The notes under the pieces are model-generated. The model was given only the letters and a program-made list of their open reading frames with translations. It did not search any database and was not told the origin of the DNA. Below are positions 11,801-23,025 of a stretch of DNA of 60,000 nucleotides, one piece after another. Every line of letters starts with the position of its first letter. Position 1 is the first letter of the stretch. Made by a program: the position numbers and the translations under genes. Source of the stretch: Cristatella mucedo (lineage: Eukaryota > Bryozoa > Phylactolaemata > Cristatellidae); contig WPIO01000119.1 of NCBI GenBank assembly GCA_009760855.2, forward strand, positions 1,050,001 through 1,110,000, in the 5' to 3' direction.

Positions 11801-12745
11801 ATGGAGCCTCGGGGCCTCAGCCGCCTCGCCGAGTCCAGGGTGTACGTGGCAGCCCTGGCGGTCGCGTGGCTATACTTCCTGTCCATGGACGTCGTGCAGT
11901 ACGTTCACATACGTCGGTTGCCCTATCTCGGCGCCTCGTCCTCTCCCGTCGCGAGCTCGCCAGCTGCCGCCGCCGCCGCCTCTGGAGGGTTCTCGCTGTT
12001 CGGCGACATCGCGGTGAAGACGATCATGGAGGACCACCTGACCGCGTTCGGCCTGTGGCCGCTGGCAGTCCACTTCGAGCTGGCGACCGGCTTCAGCATG
12101 CTTGGCCGCCTCGTGACGCCCAACGCCGTCAGCTTCACGGGCGCCGCCGTGGCCGTGGTGGCCGCGAGGCTGGTCGCCTCGTCCAGCTTGGCCGTGCGGC
12201 GCGCCGGCGTGGCCGCCTTCCTCTTCCGCCTATGGTTGGACGCCCTGGACGGCGTCGTGTTCAGGCGGCAGCACTTCGCCGGCGCGCAGGCCCACCACCA
12301 GATGTCGGTGAGAGGCTCGTCGGGCTATTTCGTCGACGCCGTGTGCGACTTCTTCACCGGCATTTGCCTGCTCGTCGCCTTCTACACGTTCCTCACGCGC
12401 GAGCCGCGGCCTCGGCACGTCAGCCTGGTGCCCTGCGCTGCCACCCTCGGTCAGCTGCGATCACGACTCGCCTCGGCCGTCCGCTCGAGCGGTCTAGGAG
12501 GGAGCTGCTGCAGCAGTGGCAGCGGCTCGCGGGCAACGAAGCTGCTGCTGCCGCCCTCGTCCCCGTCTGTGACCGGAACGTCGTCAGCCTCAGGGCAGCA
12601 GCAGCAGCAGGCCACCAGGTACAGCGTGTGTGTCAAGCTGCTCGTCACGGCTCTGCTGATGGCCGTCAGCTCGGCCACTTGGGATTACTTCGTGAGCCAG
12701 TACAGATCCTTATTTGAAGTCGTCTATCCGGACGTTGTTCGCCAG
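11801..12745 (+). CDS. CPES: Ceramide phosphoethanolamine synthase-like, exon 1 (315 codons)
   Basis: This is the first of four exons giving a 400-residue multipass membrane enzyme. By family, CPES transfers phosphoethanolamine from CDP-ethanolamine to ceramide in the Golgi lumen, making the main sphingophospholipid of many invertebrates. The ATG sits in a good context (taaccATGG). A hydrophobic segment covers residues 14-28. The CDP-alcohol transferase signature lies at 147-183: D147, D150 and G151, then F154-R155, then G175, D179 and D183. The usual Ala-Arg pair is Phe-Arg here. Residues 225-270 are a Ser/Gly/Gln-rich loop including QQQQQ. A hydrophobic stretch near 276-292 (VCVKLLVTALLMAVS) precedes SSATWDYF. 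The exon ends at CCAG/GTGATC, phase 0. The open frame runs on to 12937, but that part is intron. Identification rests on the motif pattern and the downstream exons, not on a database search. Confidence 0.85.
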
Positions 12746-13169
12746 GTGATCCCATTGGGGGGGCAGCGAGTTGGCAGCAGCAACAGCAGCAAGGCTCGAG
12801 TGTTTTTGGCATGGCTACGGTTCGCTTGCAGCACATCGTCGCACGACGCTGGCGCTCGCCTGCGCAGCTGTAGAACTGTTGGCCGACTTTGCATGCCGTT
12901 GGCAAGTGTGTTGACGTTCAGCAATTGCATCGTATAATTTCGTGGCCGTATGTATGTTTCTCAGAAACTGACCACAGCGCTTCACCACCGGGTCATGTTC
13001 TAAGTCGGTTGGGGCCTGTGAGTTACTTTAACTGCACAGGTGCTCGGCAAGCAGCTTGCCTGACTATGGCGATCTTTGTTTGAGCACGACTGGTTATCTT
13101 GCTGATTTCTTGCTGGTGGTGTGGTACAAAAAGGGAAGTTTGTGCTCATATGCACAACTACAGTATACA

Positions 13170-13183
13170 CGTGTGTGTGTGTG

Positions 13184-13230
<47 letters not shown>
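13170..13230. repeat. (GT)n microsatellite
   Basis: A run of about 30 GT dinucleotides with a few interruptions at its 5' side. It causes the CVCVCV/HTHTHT open frames here. Confidence 0.95.
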
Positions 13231-13231
<1 letters not shown>

Positions 13232-13611
13232 CGCGTGCCCAGCTGTCCCTTTCTTTTGCTTAGTGACTAGGGCTGCAGAATCTACCGCTCCGAGGCTCCC
13301 CAAGCTCGTGCTGTCTGCATGCGGGCTCCTCAGTTGCTGCACCTAGTGCATCTAACCAAACCAAATTCCGTTCTTAGGCATTTCCCCCTGGTATTCTAGA
13401 CTACATTCCTAATCAGTTAGGCTTACCTCTGTGTGTATATGTGTGTTTTTGCTGATCTTTACTAATCTGTTTGCATAGCACTTTGGTATTTGTGTGCACA
13501 CTTGTGCCCAGCATGCCACTTGTGTCTTCCAGCATGCGCTCTTTGTTGCAGTGTGCCCACCGCTGACCTGCCAGGCTTCTCGTGTGTTTATGAATGAAGC
13601 ATGCATTTCAC

Positions 13612-15729
13612 CTAATAATAATTATAATAATGCACTCGATAAAGCGCACTCAGAGAACTTAATCTCTCTCTCTGGGTGCTTTATATTTGCTGCAAAGGGA
13701 AATGCAATTGAATAGTAAGTAATAATAATAATAATAATAATAATAATTCACTTGATAAAGCGTCCTCAGAGAACTCAATCTCTCTCTAGGCGCTTTACAT
13801 TTGCTGTAAAATGAAATGCAATTGAATGGTAAGTAAAATCATGCTTGAAAAACAAAGGAAATGAATAGCATGGTTAGCAGTGACATGCACAGGGTCAGCA
13901 TGCGAATGTGGTTAGTGGCAGCATGCACAGTGTCAGCACACATAAGCACATCAAGGACGAATCACAGGGACCCACTAAATGCTGTCCTAAATAGGTGTGT
14001 TTTTAGGTTCCTTTTAAATGTGGTCAGGTCAGGGGATGTTCTGACGCAGGTCGGGAGGGAGCTCCAGGCTTTGGGAGCATATGAACTAAACGCACGGTCT
14101 CCAAAGGATTTAAGGTTTGTACGAGGTATTTCTAGACTGTTGGATTCCGAAAAGCAGGTGGTACGATGCTTGGCCTGATGGAGTAGTATATCTGACAGAT
14201 AGGCTGGAGCCATAGAATGAAGGGACCTAAAAGTGAGCGACAAAACCTTGAAGTCATTCCGTTGCTTGACTGGTAGCCAGTGCAGGTCGGCGAGAAGTAG
14301 AGTACTGTGGCAACTGCGACGCTCACGACAGACAAGTCCAGCTGCCGAGTTTTGCACCAGCTGCAATCGCCTGATCGCACATGCTGGTAGGCCAGTAAGC
14401 AGTGAGTTGCAGAAGTCGAGACGGGATGTCACGAATGCATGGACCAACTTAGATGTGGTATCTTTATCTAAACAAGCCCGAATTTTAGCAATGTTGTGAA
14501 GTTGAAAATAGGCAGATTTGACTCTGGAGCTGATAAGATAAATAAATAAATCCTAGCTGATTGAACAGCCTCTTTTTTGTATAGCGACAGATGAGCCTTT
14601 AAGGCTATCACCACCACTTGCAGTAGCGATGAAGGATCGCCCACCGCAGGAATCGAACCCACGACCTCAGGACAGAGGTCATGAAACCAACCATCTTACC
14701 TAGTGTGCCATCACGGACATGGTCGTCTAACGAGAGATCGCTTTGGAATATGACACCTAGATTTCGAGCTGATGCAACAGGAGATATGCTGGCAGAGCCA
14801 ATGTTGAACGTCAGCCTTTCCAATTTCTGAATCCCACTGGGTTTTCCCATAACTAGTAAGTTAGTTTTATCATCGTTTAGTTTTAGAAAATTTGCTGCCA
14901 TCCATGTGCGGATGTCATCAATACATGTAGCAAGTGAGTTGAGAGAATTTGAGGTGCTCGAAGGCTGGGAGGGATCAAAGCAAAGGTACCACTGAGTGTC
15001 ATCTGCATAGAAGTGAAAGCCTAGATTGTGCTTGGCAATCACATCAGCAAGAGGCAGAGTATAAACCATGAAAAGAACCGGACCTAGCACAGAGCCCTGA
15101 GGTACCCCATATTTCAGATTGACCTCAGATGATCTTTGTCCATTCACATCAATACTCTGGAGTCTCCCACTGAGATAGGACCTGAACCACATCAGAGCAG
15201 AGCCAGTGATGCCCGGGCGAGATGAGAGGCGCTCAAGAAGAACTTTGTGATCGATGATATCAAAAGCTACCGAAAGATCGAGCAAAACAAGCAGAGACAC
15301 TTTACCCATGTCTGCATTCCTAAGTAGGTCGCTGTATACCTTTAGCAATGCTGACTCTGTGGAGTGATTAGCTCTAAAGCCAGACGGGAACTTACTAGCA
15401 AGGTGTGAGGTTTCGATATATGAGTTCAGCTGATCTGCCACGACCCGTTCGAGTGTCTTTGATAGGAACGGTAGAAGGGAGACTGGGCTGTAGTTGCTCA
15501 ACTTCTCTTGGTATAGTGTCGCTTTCTTGAGAAGTGGCCTGACTACAGCTTTCTTGAAAGGTGCTGGGACATGACCTGAGGCTAATGACATATTAATTAT
15601 GTTAGTTGTGCATGGCAGCAGCAGATCAAGGCAACGTAGGAGCAGGACAGTGGGAATAGGGTCGAGAGGACTTATTGTCTTCTTTGATTGGGATACGATC
15701 TTCAGGACTAGATCACTAGCAACCTGCTT
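13612..15729 (-). mobile_element. LINE family B, 5'-truncated copy with RT domain
   Basis: A minus-strand non-LTR element of the CR1/L2-like (Jockey superfamily) kind. From 15591 downward one frame reads reverse transcriptase: VSLLPFLSKTLERVV, FRANHSTESALL, LLDLSVAFDIIDH, GVPQGSVLGPVLF, and then the catalytic FYADDTQ. The frame is broken at about 14718 by a SINE and resumes at 14447 with VHAFVTSRLDFCNSLL and ADLHWLPVKQ. The endonuclease part is absent. The 3' UTR and (ATT)n-tailed hairpin lie at 13612-13980, with the tail present twice. It is dead through truncation, the SINE and stops. Confidence 0.85.
14535..14718 (-). mobile_element. tRNA-derived SINE nested in LINE
   Basis: It interrupts the family B sequence between gagctgat and tggtcgtctaac, which are contiguous in the copy at 23.8 kb. 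It shows an (TTTA)n tail on the minus strand, the body agatgagcctttaaggc, and a B-box region read as gaatcgaacccacgacctc on plus. Confidence 0.8.
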
Positions 15730-16150
15730 AGCTGAACTGCTGTATCAGTTTCAGCCTGTTTGCGCCCTCAGGTCCTGTGTGGACAATAAATTAGCTGTTC
15801 CATTCCTCCGCTTAAAGACCGTTGGCAACAGAAGCTTTAGCTCAGCAGGTCCTAGACTGGAACTCGCTTCCACACTTCTTACGAAACGACAACTACTTTC
15901 CTACTGCCGACTATGGCTCATCCTTTTCAGCAGTCCTGATCTGCTACTTCCATGTACTTACTACCTCAACTGCTCACCTGACTCTGCTATGCTTCCCACT
16001 TTCTCTTTGTTGTGTGAGACGAAGTCTGTTGGCTACCGAATGCGTACCGAAAGCCGCTTAGGCTGTGAGTGCGCTATACAAAACACCCACATGGTCCTTA
16101 TGACTTTGTGGAGTTACAGACGGAGATACATACATTACATTACATTTTAA
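15730..16150 (+). mobile_element. LINE family A, 3' end fragment
   Basis: The plus strand reads the C-terminus of a second, related RT-bearing element (LAELLYQFQPVCALR; then SFSSAGPRLELAS). A 3' UTR follows, ending in acattacattacatttt, an (ACATT)n tail. The same 3' UTR recurs inverted at 33.27-33.53 kb. It directly abuts the family B copy. Confidence 0.7.
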
Positions 16151-17379
16151 GTCACCGAAGCTGCTTTTAGCTCGTCAGGATGTATTACTTGTATACCCAC
16201 TCCAGGGAAGCAGACCACTGGGTGGCATTTGGGGGTTTGTCCATCAGAGCTGTCTATACATGAGTGCCTGAGTGGGTGCCACTTACTGAGCCTCACCATG
16301 GTTTACGTGTGTCAACGGACATACATAATCCTAAATGCTAAAAAAGCTGTGGCTGTACTTGTCAGTGAATGCATGAATTCATGCATGCACAGCAAAATGC
16401 CGATAAACAAGCAGAAAGTCAAGAGTTCGTAACCCGAGGGTCAGATGATTAACATTTTGGTTGGCAATCAAATAGGGGCTATCAAGTGCATTATTACTTG
16501 CTACACTACACGGATGAGTCAGTGAGTGAGCACTGGGGAAGCTGCTTTTATCATTGGTCAGGCTTGGATAAGTTTCCTTAGCTGCTAGATTCAGTATCCT
16601 CCACTTACATACACTTGATGTACAGGCCGTACACGAGTTGTGTTTAGTGATGCTGGTGATTGGTGCTTCGGAGAGTTTGCCACGGCTTGCTTGCTCAAAG
16701 CCTATCTCCTTTCGATTGCCTTTGATAACCTTTAGCCTTTATCTACACTGTACAGGAAATGTGAGGTGCCTTATCCCGGCTTATTATAGCCGGTGAGAGA
16801 GTAAACGTCATAAAATTTGCAGCAAACTGGCTAGAATGGAAATGCCTCCACGTTCAACGGGAGAGAAGATAGCATCTGCGCATAAGATATGTAAGTCTGA
16901 GCCACTTACTGCCGTTTGACAAAATCGACTGTTCTCTGCGGCTAATGTGTGGTACTAGTGGGACCTAAGGATGTGAGGAGGCAAGTAATTCTGTTGCAAC
17001 TCAATCACTAATGAAGTAGCAGGAGCTTGGTCTGTGTACGATTTAGGCAAGAGTAAGAATACTTTAGTTATTCCACTATTCGATAAGAAGCGACCTCTGG
17101 CTTTGTAACTGTAGGCACACGTAGAATAGCACTGAGGCTTATTGGTAATTTTTCGAAACTCTGCAATGGTAGTGTAACAGCAGACAAGCCCAGAGTGAGT
17201 CAATCGGGATCCTAGTAAGATCATAGCTGTTCGACTATTAGCAAAACGTGACATTTAGTGACCGGGTCTCATGTAGTAGATCAATCATCTGTGAAGGTCT
17301 TCAATCATGTGTTATGGACCGCTTACTGTTCACTCTTTATGCAGCTCTTGCCTGCCTGTGTGTGAACACGCAAGCAGAG

Positions 17380-17525
17380 AGAGACAGAGTGGCAGAGAGA
17401 CGAACAGACAGACAGACAGAAGAGAAAGAGACAGAAACAGAAAAAAAAAGAGGGATGGGAGGGTGATGGAAGGACGGACAGAGAGACGGACTGGCGGAGT
17501 GAGACGGACAGAGAAGAGACACCAG
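17380..17525. repeat. Purine-rich (GACA/GAGA) low-complexity tract
   Basis: An imperfect mix of gaca and gaga units with a short A-run. The overlapping Arg/Glu-rich and Ser/Leu-rich open frames are artefacts of it. Confidence 0.85.
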
Positions 17526-18227
17526 ACAGATTCAAAGGGACTGTTACTTTTAGGCTGGCAAATCATTTAAGCTCAGATTTAGCTGAGGGACTTTGTAGTC
17601 ACTTTCGAGCTGACGACTTCCAATTGTACTTATCACTTAAATCTGTTACGATATCATATTCAGCTTGATAAATTGAGCTTATGCCTTGAAGGCATTATGT
17701 TCTGGTCCATTAGAATGTCAACCACATTCCTTCAACTAAACTGCCTTTAAAATGGAACTGTAGTGTGGAATCAGCAACTTTGCCCCATTGCTTGGAAGTA
17801 CCGTGGGAGACTAGTGTTGAGTGCTCTAATGTGGGTGTCTTCTTTGGCGACCGGCTGATGTAAGGAAGTTTTATTCAGGAGGCTTGGCCTCCCTAAAACT
17901 ATATCTTATGTTCGATCCCAATCTAGGGTTAGGAGCAAGTTACTGGGATGGCTATCCAAAGCTACTAGCTCACTGGTTCCCAGCAGGCTGGACCACTGTA
18001 GATCAATATTAGCAGGGCTAATGAAAAAACCATCAAGCCCGACATTTAGTGCCGAGTGCAGCCGCGAGGCTGCTAGGTTGATCTTTAAAAAGCTAAGAAA
18101 ATCATTCCAGTGTATCTATTTGTCATGGGAGCTGAAACAACAAAATTGTTACATGGACCCGGAAGCTTGCCCCCCCCCCTGCTTGCCTACTTCATACCTT
18201 TTTGAATGGCTGCTGCAGTAGTTTCTG

Positions 18228-18568
18228 TATTCACGAATGCACTCCCGACTTGCATTGCGACATCCCCTGACTTGACCACATTTAAAAAGAAATTAAAACG
18301 CACCTATTGATGGCAGCATTATTGGGTCCCTGTTATTTGTTCTTTATTTGCTTATGCATGCTGACACTGTGCATGCTGCCACTAACTAGACTTGCATGCT
18401 GACCCTGTGCATGTCACCCTTAACCATGCTATTCATGTTGTTTATCAAGCATGATACCATTCACTATTCGATCGTGTTTCCTTTGCAGCAAATGTAAAGC
18501 GCCTAGAAAGAGATAGAGTTCTCTAAGGGCACTTTATACCAAGTGTATTATTATTATTATTATTTCCC
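18228..18568 (+). mobile_element. LINE family B, solo 3' end
   Basis: It begins near the end of the family B ORF (ccctgacttgaccacattta) and includes the whole 3' UTR. It ends with the hairpin arms aaagcgcctagaaagaga / gttctctaagggcacttt and an (ATT)n tail. It is strongly 5'-truncated. Confidence 0.8.
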
Positions 18569-18821
18569 CCTGCAGGAGGGAAGGGATGAAAGCAGCTAAG
18601 GTTCTATTGCTATTATATAAATGAGGCTATTGAATAAGCCGACCTGTGTTAAAAAGGCACCTATGTTGTAAGAGCACTATAGAGAACTCTTGAATGTTAT
18701 ACCCTCTCGGTCCTCCTTATTTTGTGGAATTGCTGTCAGATATTTCTTGCTATCCTTGGCTAGCTACACGGGTGAGCAGCCCCAAGTCCAAGAGAGGAAG
18801 CAAATATGGCTGCTGACCTTA

Positions 18822-19110
18822 ATAGTAATAATAACTATCATAATACATTTGATAAAGCCCCCTCAGAGAACTCAATCTCTCTCTAGGCGTTTTACATTTG
18901 CTGCAAAGGAAGCATGATCGACTGGTTAGTGACATCATGCTCAATAAACAACGAAAATAACATGGTTAGGGGTGACATGCACAGGGTCAGCATCCATGTA
19001 TAGTTAGTTGCAGCATGCACAGTGTCAGCATGCATAAGCACATCAAGAACGAATCATGGGGACCCACTAAGTGCTGTGACAAATAGATGTGTTTATTTTC
19101 ATTTTAAATG
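18822..19110 (-). mobile_element. LINE family B, solo 3' end
   Basis: A minus-strand copy of the family B 3' UTR and tail: an ATT-type tail at 18822, the hairpin (gataaagccccctcagagaa ... ctctctaggcgttttac), then the UTR words gtgacatgcacagggtcagc and cacatcaagaacgaatca. It is 5'-truncated right after the UTR. Confidence 0.8.
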
Positions 19111-19479
19111 GGACCTGTTTTCGTGATAGATTTGACTAGAAAGCAAATATGGCCACTTTGGACATCCAGAGATTTAGTTAGCCTGCAGGCTGACGGCAGC
19201 CGACTCCAGCCTATTCTGTCATTCCGATCTAACCTTCGTTTGCTGCTGCTTCAGTGCGACTTACTTCTGTGGCTGGCATGCACGCAGTAGGCTTCTCAAT
19301 TCTGCCCGATGACTGGTGATAGGCTGTAGACCACCTATTGCCGATCGAGTGCCGCTTGGGCTTTTTGTTAGCCTCAGTAGTGGCACATCCATTTAGTCCT
19401 TGTGTCTTTCTGAAATCGCTTATGGAGAAATGCTGTGTGTGCATGTGTGCATGTATTTGTGCACGCCCATTCACTTGCT

Positions 19480-19483
<4 letters not shown>

Positions 19484-19516
<33 letters not shown>
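19484..19516. repeat. (GT)n microsatellite
   Basis: About 15 GT units followed by GC/CA-rich variants (gcgcgcgcatgcacatgcat). Confidence 0.9.
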
Positions 19517-19521
<5 letters not shown>

Positions 19522-20074
19522 CATGCACATGCATGTCCATGCATGCCAGTGCAGATCAATCCATGGAAAATATAAACAGCCAGTTACCAACCACCATTGC
19601 TTTGGAGCTAGTATGCCTGATCGAGTGCTTTCACTCGTCGAAATTTCACGTGCTGCCCCTCACCTTAGAGTTAGGACTTGTCTATACGTCTTATTGGGTA
19701 GCCTACCTCTCTATGGGCCTCGGCCACCTGTCGATATCGCTCTATAGTAGTTATGTAGGGTTCAAATCAAGTGACTAGTTGGGCCACTGCATCAGCACCA
19801 CTCGAGGATTCGTCATAAAGTACTTGCTTGGCCTGGCAGTGTGCTTAGGGTTATCTTGCTGCCAAATGTAACAACCCTCAAGCAGAGTGTTTGAGATTTG
19901 AAATCCAGCTTGCTTAATCAACAATCACTTGAGTCAAGTATTTTTTTACATCTCCGCTGTGGTGATGGTGAGGCTCACCTAGTTGGTTGATCAGAACCGG
20001 TTGAACATTTGTTTGCCGATATCAACAGGCGGCTGAGGCAGGGGGTTTGGCATACATCAGTAGCCGACCTTTTT

Positions 20075-20500
20075 TAAGGGGGAAAGTCAAGAAAGTACCT
20101 ATAACATTTCTCCGACAATTGAATATGTGTTTGTGGTACCTTTCGAAAGAAAAATATCTTAGAATTGGGATCGGAAGTTCTGACATCTTCCGCATGAAAG
20201 GAAAAGTTGGTTATGCAAACCATGCCTAACCCGGATGTAAACCGGAAGCAGCAAATCTACAAATAAAAGATTTACCGATCTCTGCATCGTGTGCAACTTG
20301 TAGCCCAACTTGTCGAACCTTGGTAGATCGCTATAGATGTTTGAAGCTTGTTGAACGGTGCATACTTGTGACTTTTATACAGCTTCATTTCCAGGGTTGG
20401 TTGGTGCCTTGTAAATTAAATAACTCAACTAATATTTCATGTATCAGAGTGAAATTTGAAATATGAGTTCAGCTCTGCTTGTTTGACACTAATCTTTAAT
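20075..20500. repeat. Unclassified dispersed repeat, copy 1
   Basis: The reverse complement of this stretch matches 55425-55800 by eye over several blocks: taccaaggttcgacaag, gatgcagagat(c/t)ggtaaa, a cggtttac(a/t)tccggg block and the cagagctgaactca side (aaagctgaactca in the other copy). No coding potential or terminal inverted repeats were recognised. Confidence 0.65.
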
Positions 20501-20599
20501 ATTTATTATTTCTGTTTGATACATTTGGCTGTATACGTCATCAAACGTCCAGGAGCTTTATTTTCCGTAATCATGGATAATGGAAAATAAAGGGTAAAA

Positions 20600-20604
<5 letters not shown>

Positions 20605-20697
<93 letters not shown>

Positions 20698-20780
20698 CCT
20701 CTCTCTCCCCTCTCTCTCTCCCCTTCTCTCTCTCCCCTTCTCTCTCTTTCTTTCTCTCTTTATCTCTCTCTCTCTCCTTG
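20605..20780. repeat. (TC)n microsatellite
   Basis: About 90 bp of pure CT repeats, then a degenerate pyrimidine tract with CCCC and TTTC interruptions. It lies about 860 bp before the CPES exon 2 acceptor. Confidence 0.95.
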
Positions 20781-21054
20781 CCTAAACATTAGCATTCAGC
20801 ACCGGATGAATTAGTGAATGTCAGGCAGTAAACACAAAATCAACCCTCATTGAGAAGCTAATTTAGCTCTTTCACGGTCCCTTTACCTTCGAAATCAACT
20901 GTGTGCTTACGAGCAGTCAGCATGCCGTTTCCCAACTTTGCCAGCTGGTGTGCTCTCGACCAACTGGCTGTTAGAATACTCTGATTTGCAGATTAAAGGT
21001 TATTTTTGTACTGCCCTAATAGCTACTCAGCAAGCAAGCGTTAGCAGATTCGAC

Positions 21055-21092
21055 GTGTGAGTGAGTGAGTGAGTGAGTGAGTGAGTGAGTGC
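21055..21092. repeat. (GTGA)n microsatellite
   Basis: About eight tandem GTGA units. Confidence 0.9.
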
Positions 21093-21642
21093 ATGCGTGT
21101 GTAAGCCTCGGGAGCCACCAATCCGGTGGGATTCTGGGTACAGATATGTCGGCTTGTGCTGACAGGAATCTGTTCCACCAGGTTCTTCACCTGTTGCGAG
21201 ACCTCCAAAAAAATATTTGTCACTCGATACTTGCCCATCCGTGCAGATTCAGACCTTTGAGTTTGCCCTGCTGGTTCTTTAATTCCATCAATTCCTTGCA
21301 GAAGTGATTTGTGATAGTTTCATTCGGGGTAATGGAGTTAAAGTGTCTGCTGACCAGTTTGCTTGACGTAGTCATTTTTGTTAGTGGTAGTGTATCTCCG
21401 TGGTGCGCTGGCTCGTGGCTGCTGCACATTTGCTTTGCATTCGCAGCCATCTTTTTACTGACCTCTCCTGGGCTATATAGATAAGCTGTAAACCAGATCT
21501 CGAGGCACGTGGTTGGTCACATGGTGCAATAGCTTCCTTCCCGTGGGGAGTGCCACGTGTTTGGTGTGCAAGGCACTGTAAATCGCTGGCTAGAGCTCAA
21601 AGCTGAGCGCCCTTGTATCAGTGTCGTTCTGTTTGCTTTCAG

Positions 21643-21765
21643 AACTTGCAGCATGACTTGCTGGCCTCTCCATTGACGTATTTTGTGTTTTTCGCATGGA
21701 AGCTGTTTAACGCCGTTGAGCTCATGAACATGGCCTTCTACGCAATACTCATAGACAAAATCTGG
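21643..21765 (+). CDS. CPES: Ceramide phosphoethanolamine synthase-like, exon 2 (41 codons)
   Basis: Acceptor gtttgctttcag, donor TGG/GTAAGT, phase 0 on both sides, matching exon 1. It encodes a mostly hydrophobic stretch, FFAWKLFNAVELMNMAFY then AILIDKIW. This fits a membrane helix followed by the conserved 'DKLW'-like turn that I recall in the C-terminal part of CPES proteins. Confidence 0.8.
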
Positions 21766-22054
21766 GTAAGTTTAATGTCGGTCAGCCAGTGGGCTTGCAG
21801 TTGGTTGTCCTTCCACTGGCCCAGCCTTCAGCACACCGACTGGTACTGATTGGATTCGACTGGCTTGTCTGAGTGGAAGGAACTAACTGACTGACTGTCT
21901 GTCTGACTGACACTGCCCTCACTGCTAGCCAATGCCTTCGTGGCCACCAGTTAACACTGCAGGTGACAGCTGATGGCATCTGTTAGCCATTTCTTATTAA
22001 CCGTGCCCAAGCCAAGGGCTTCCTTTGCCGGAAACGTTCCTAAAAAAGGATAGC

Positions 22055-22205
22055 CAATTTAACAGCTTCATTTATATAGCAGCAGAAGAGCCTTATCGTC
22101 TATCACCACCACTTGCAGTGGTCAATAAAGGATCCACCACTGAAAGACTCGAACCCACGACCCGTGTCGTGAACAGTGAGCCCCTTACCTGGGCTGAAAC
22201 CCAGG
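22055..22205 (-). mobile_element. tRNA-derived SINE, minus orientation
   Basis: A reverse-oriented copy: cagcttcatttatatagcag at the 3' side, ccacttgcagtgg, then the B-box and hairpin region gactcgaacccacgacccg. The head is degraded (ccttacctgggctg). Confidence 0.7.
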
Positions 22206-22299
22206 GGTCTTAATTGTTTGATGGCAGCAGTTATGCACTAAACCGTTAGCAGCACATTTCCTAGCTCAGTTGCTAAGCTAGGCTCTTTTTACAACAACT

Positions 22300-23025
22300 C
22301 TAACCCTACTTTGTCTTGTACGGATCAGCTGCCTCCGATATAATTGATCATGATATCCTACTTGAACGATTGAGAACAACGATCAGTGTGGCAGACGAGG
22401 CACTGGCGTGGTTTAAATCGTACTTGTCCAATCGTGTTCAATCTGTGTCGTGTGGGGGTCAGGTCTCACCCACCAGGACAGTCACTGGTGGAGTCTCTCG
22501 AGGGTCTGCCCTCGGTCCTTAACTTTTCTTCATTAGTAGTCAACCTCTGGGAAAAGTGATGAAGGCCCATGGAATAGGATATCACTTGTATGCTGACGAT
22601 ACTCAGCTGTATTTTTCATTTAAACCGTCGGAATCTGCTGCAGCGCCTGAAAAACTAAATGCTTGCCTTGCCGACATTTGATTCTGGATGTTAGCAAATT
22701 TTTGCAAACTAGACGACGATAAAACAGAACTGCTGCTCATAGGACACCCCAAGCACGTGGCTGGACTAGAATGCCTTGCTCTTCTAATAGATAATGACGT
22801 TGTTCGACCATTACCAAGGGCTCAGAATTTAGGTGTCGCCTTCGTCGGCTGCCTAAATTTTGAAAGCTTAGTTAAGAAGACTGCTTTCACAGCTAGCCAT
22901 CATGTACTATCCCTATGTCAGATTAGGAACTGTCTTCCACGGTGACTTGCAAAAAAATTAGCTAGCTCTTTAGTCTGTCTCGGTTAGATTGTTGTAATTC
23001 CCTTTTGGCTGGGCTTCCGAAAAAA
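22300..23025 (+). mobile_element. LINE family A, RT part (5' side of nest)
   Basis: The plus strand reads decayed reverse transcriptase: AASDIIDHDILLERL, WFKSYLSNRVQSV, a GV(P)QGS block altered to GVSRGSALGP, then the catalytic LYADDTQLYF, CKLDDDKTELLLIGH and the start of a RLDCCNSLLAGLP motif. It has stops and frame changes. It is cut at about 23025 by an inverted family B element and continues at 24909. Confidence 0.8.

Larger units (their letters stand above)
12746..21642 (+). other. CPES intron 1, repeat-filled
   Basis: An 8.9-kb phase-0 intron from GTGATC to tgctttcag. It contains a GT microsatellite, a family B LINE with a nested SINE, family A LINE debris, solo family B tails, TG and CT microsatellites, an unclassified dispersed repeat and a GTGA repeat. 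Each is listed separately. Between 16.15 and 18.2 kb I see no gene or known repeat except a purine-rich GACA patch. Confidence 0.7.

Noticed and set aside
11413-12717. 434-codon open frame overlapping CPES exon 1 in another frame
   Set aside because: It is an Arg/Ala/Pro-rich shadow produced by the GC-rich CPES exon; it has no family resemblance.
12746-12937. Continuation of CPES exon 1 to the stop at 12937
   Set aside because: Reading on would replace two conserved membrane segments by a low-complexity tail; the CCAG/GTGATC donor joins in phase with downstream exons that fit the family.
20556-20592. Inverted pair ctttattttcc / ggaaaataaag before the TC repeat
   Set aside because: Arms of only 11 bp in AT-rich sequence; chance is a sufficient explanation.
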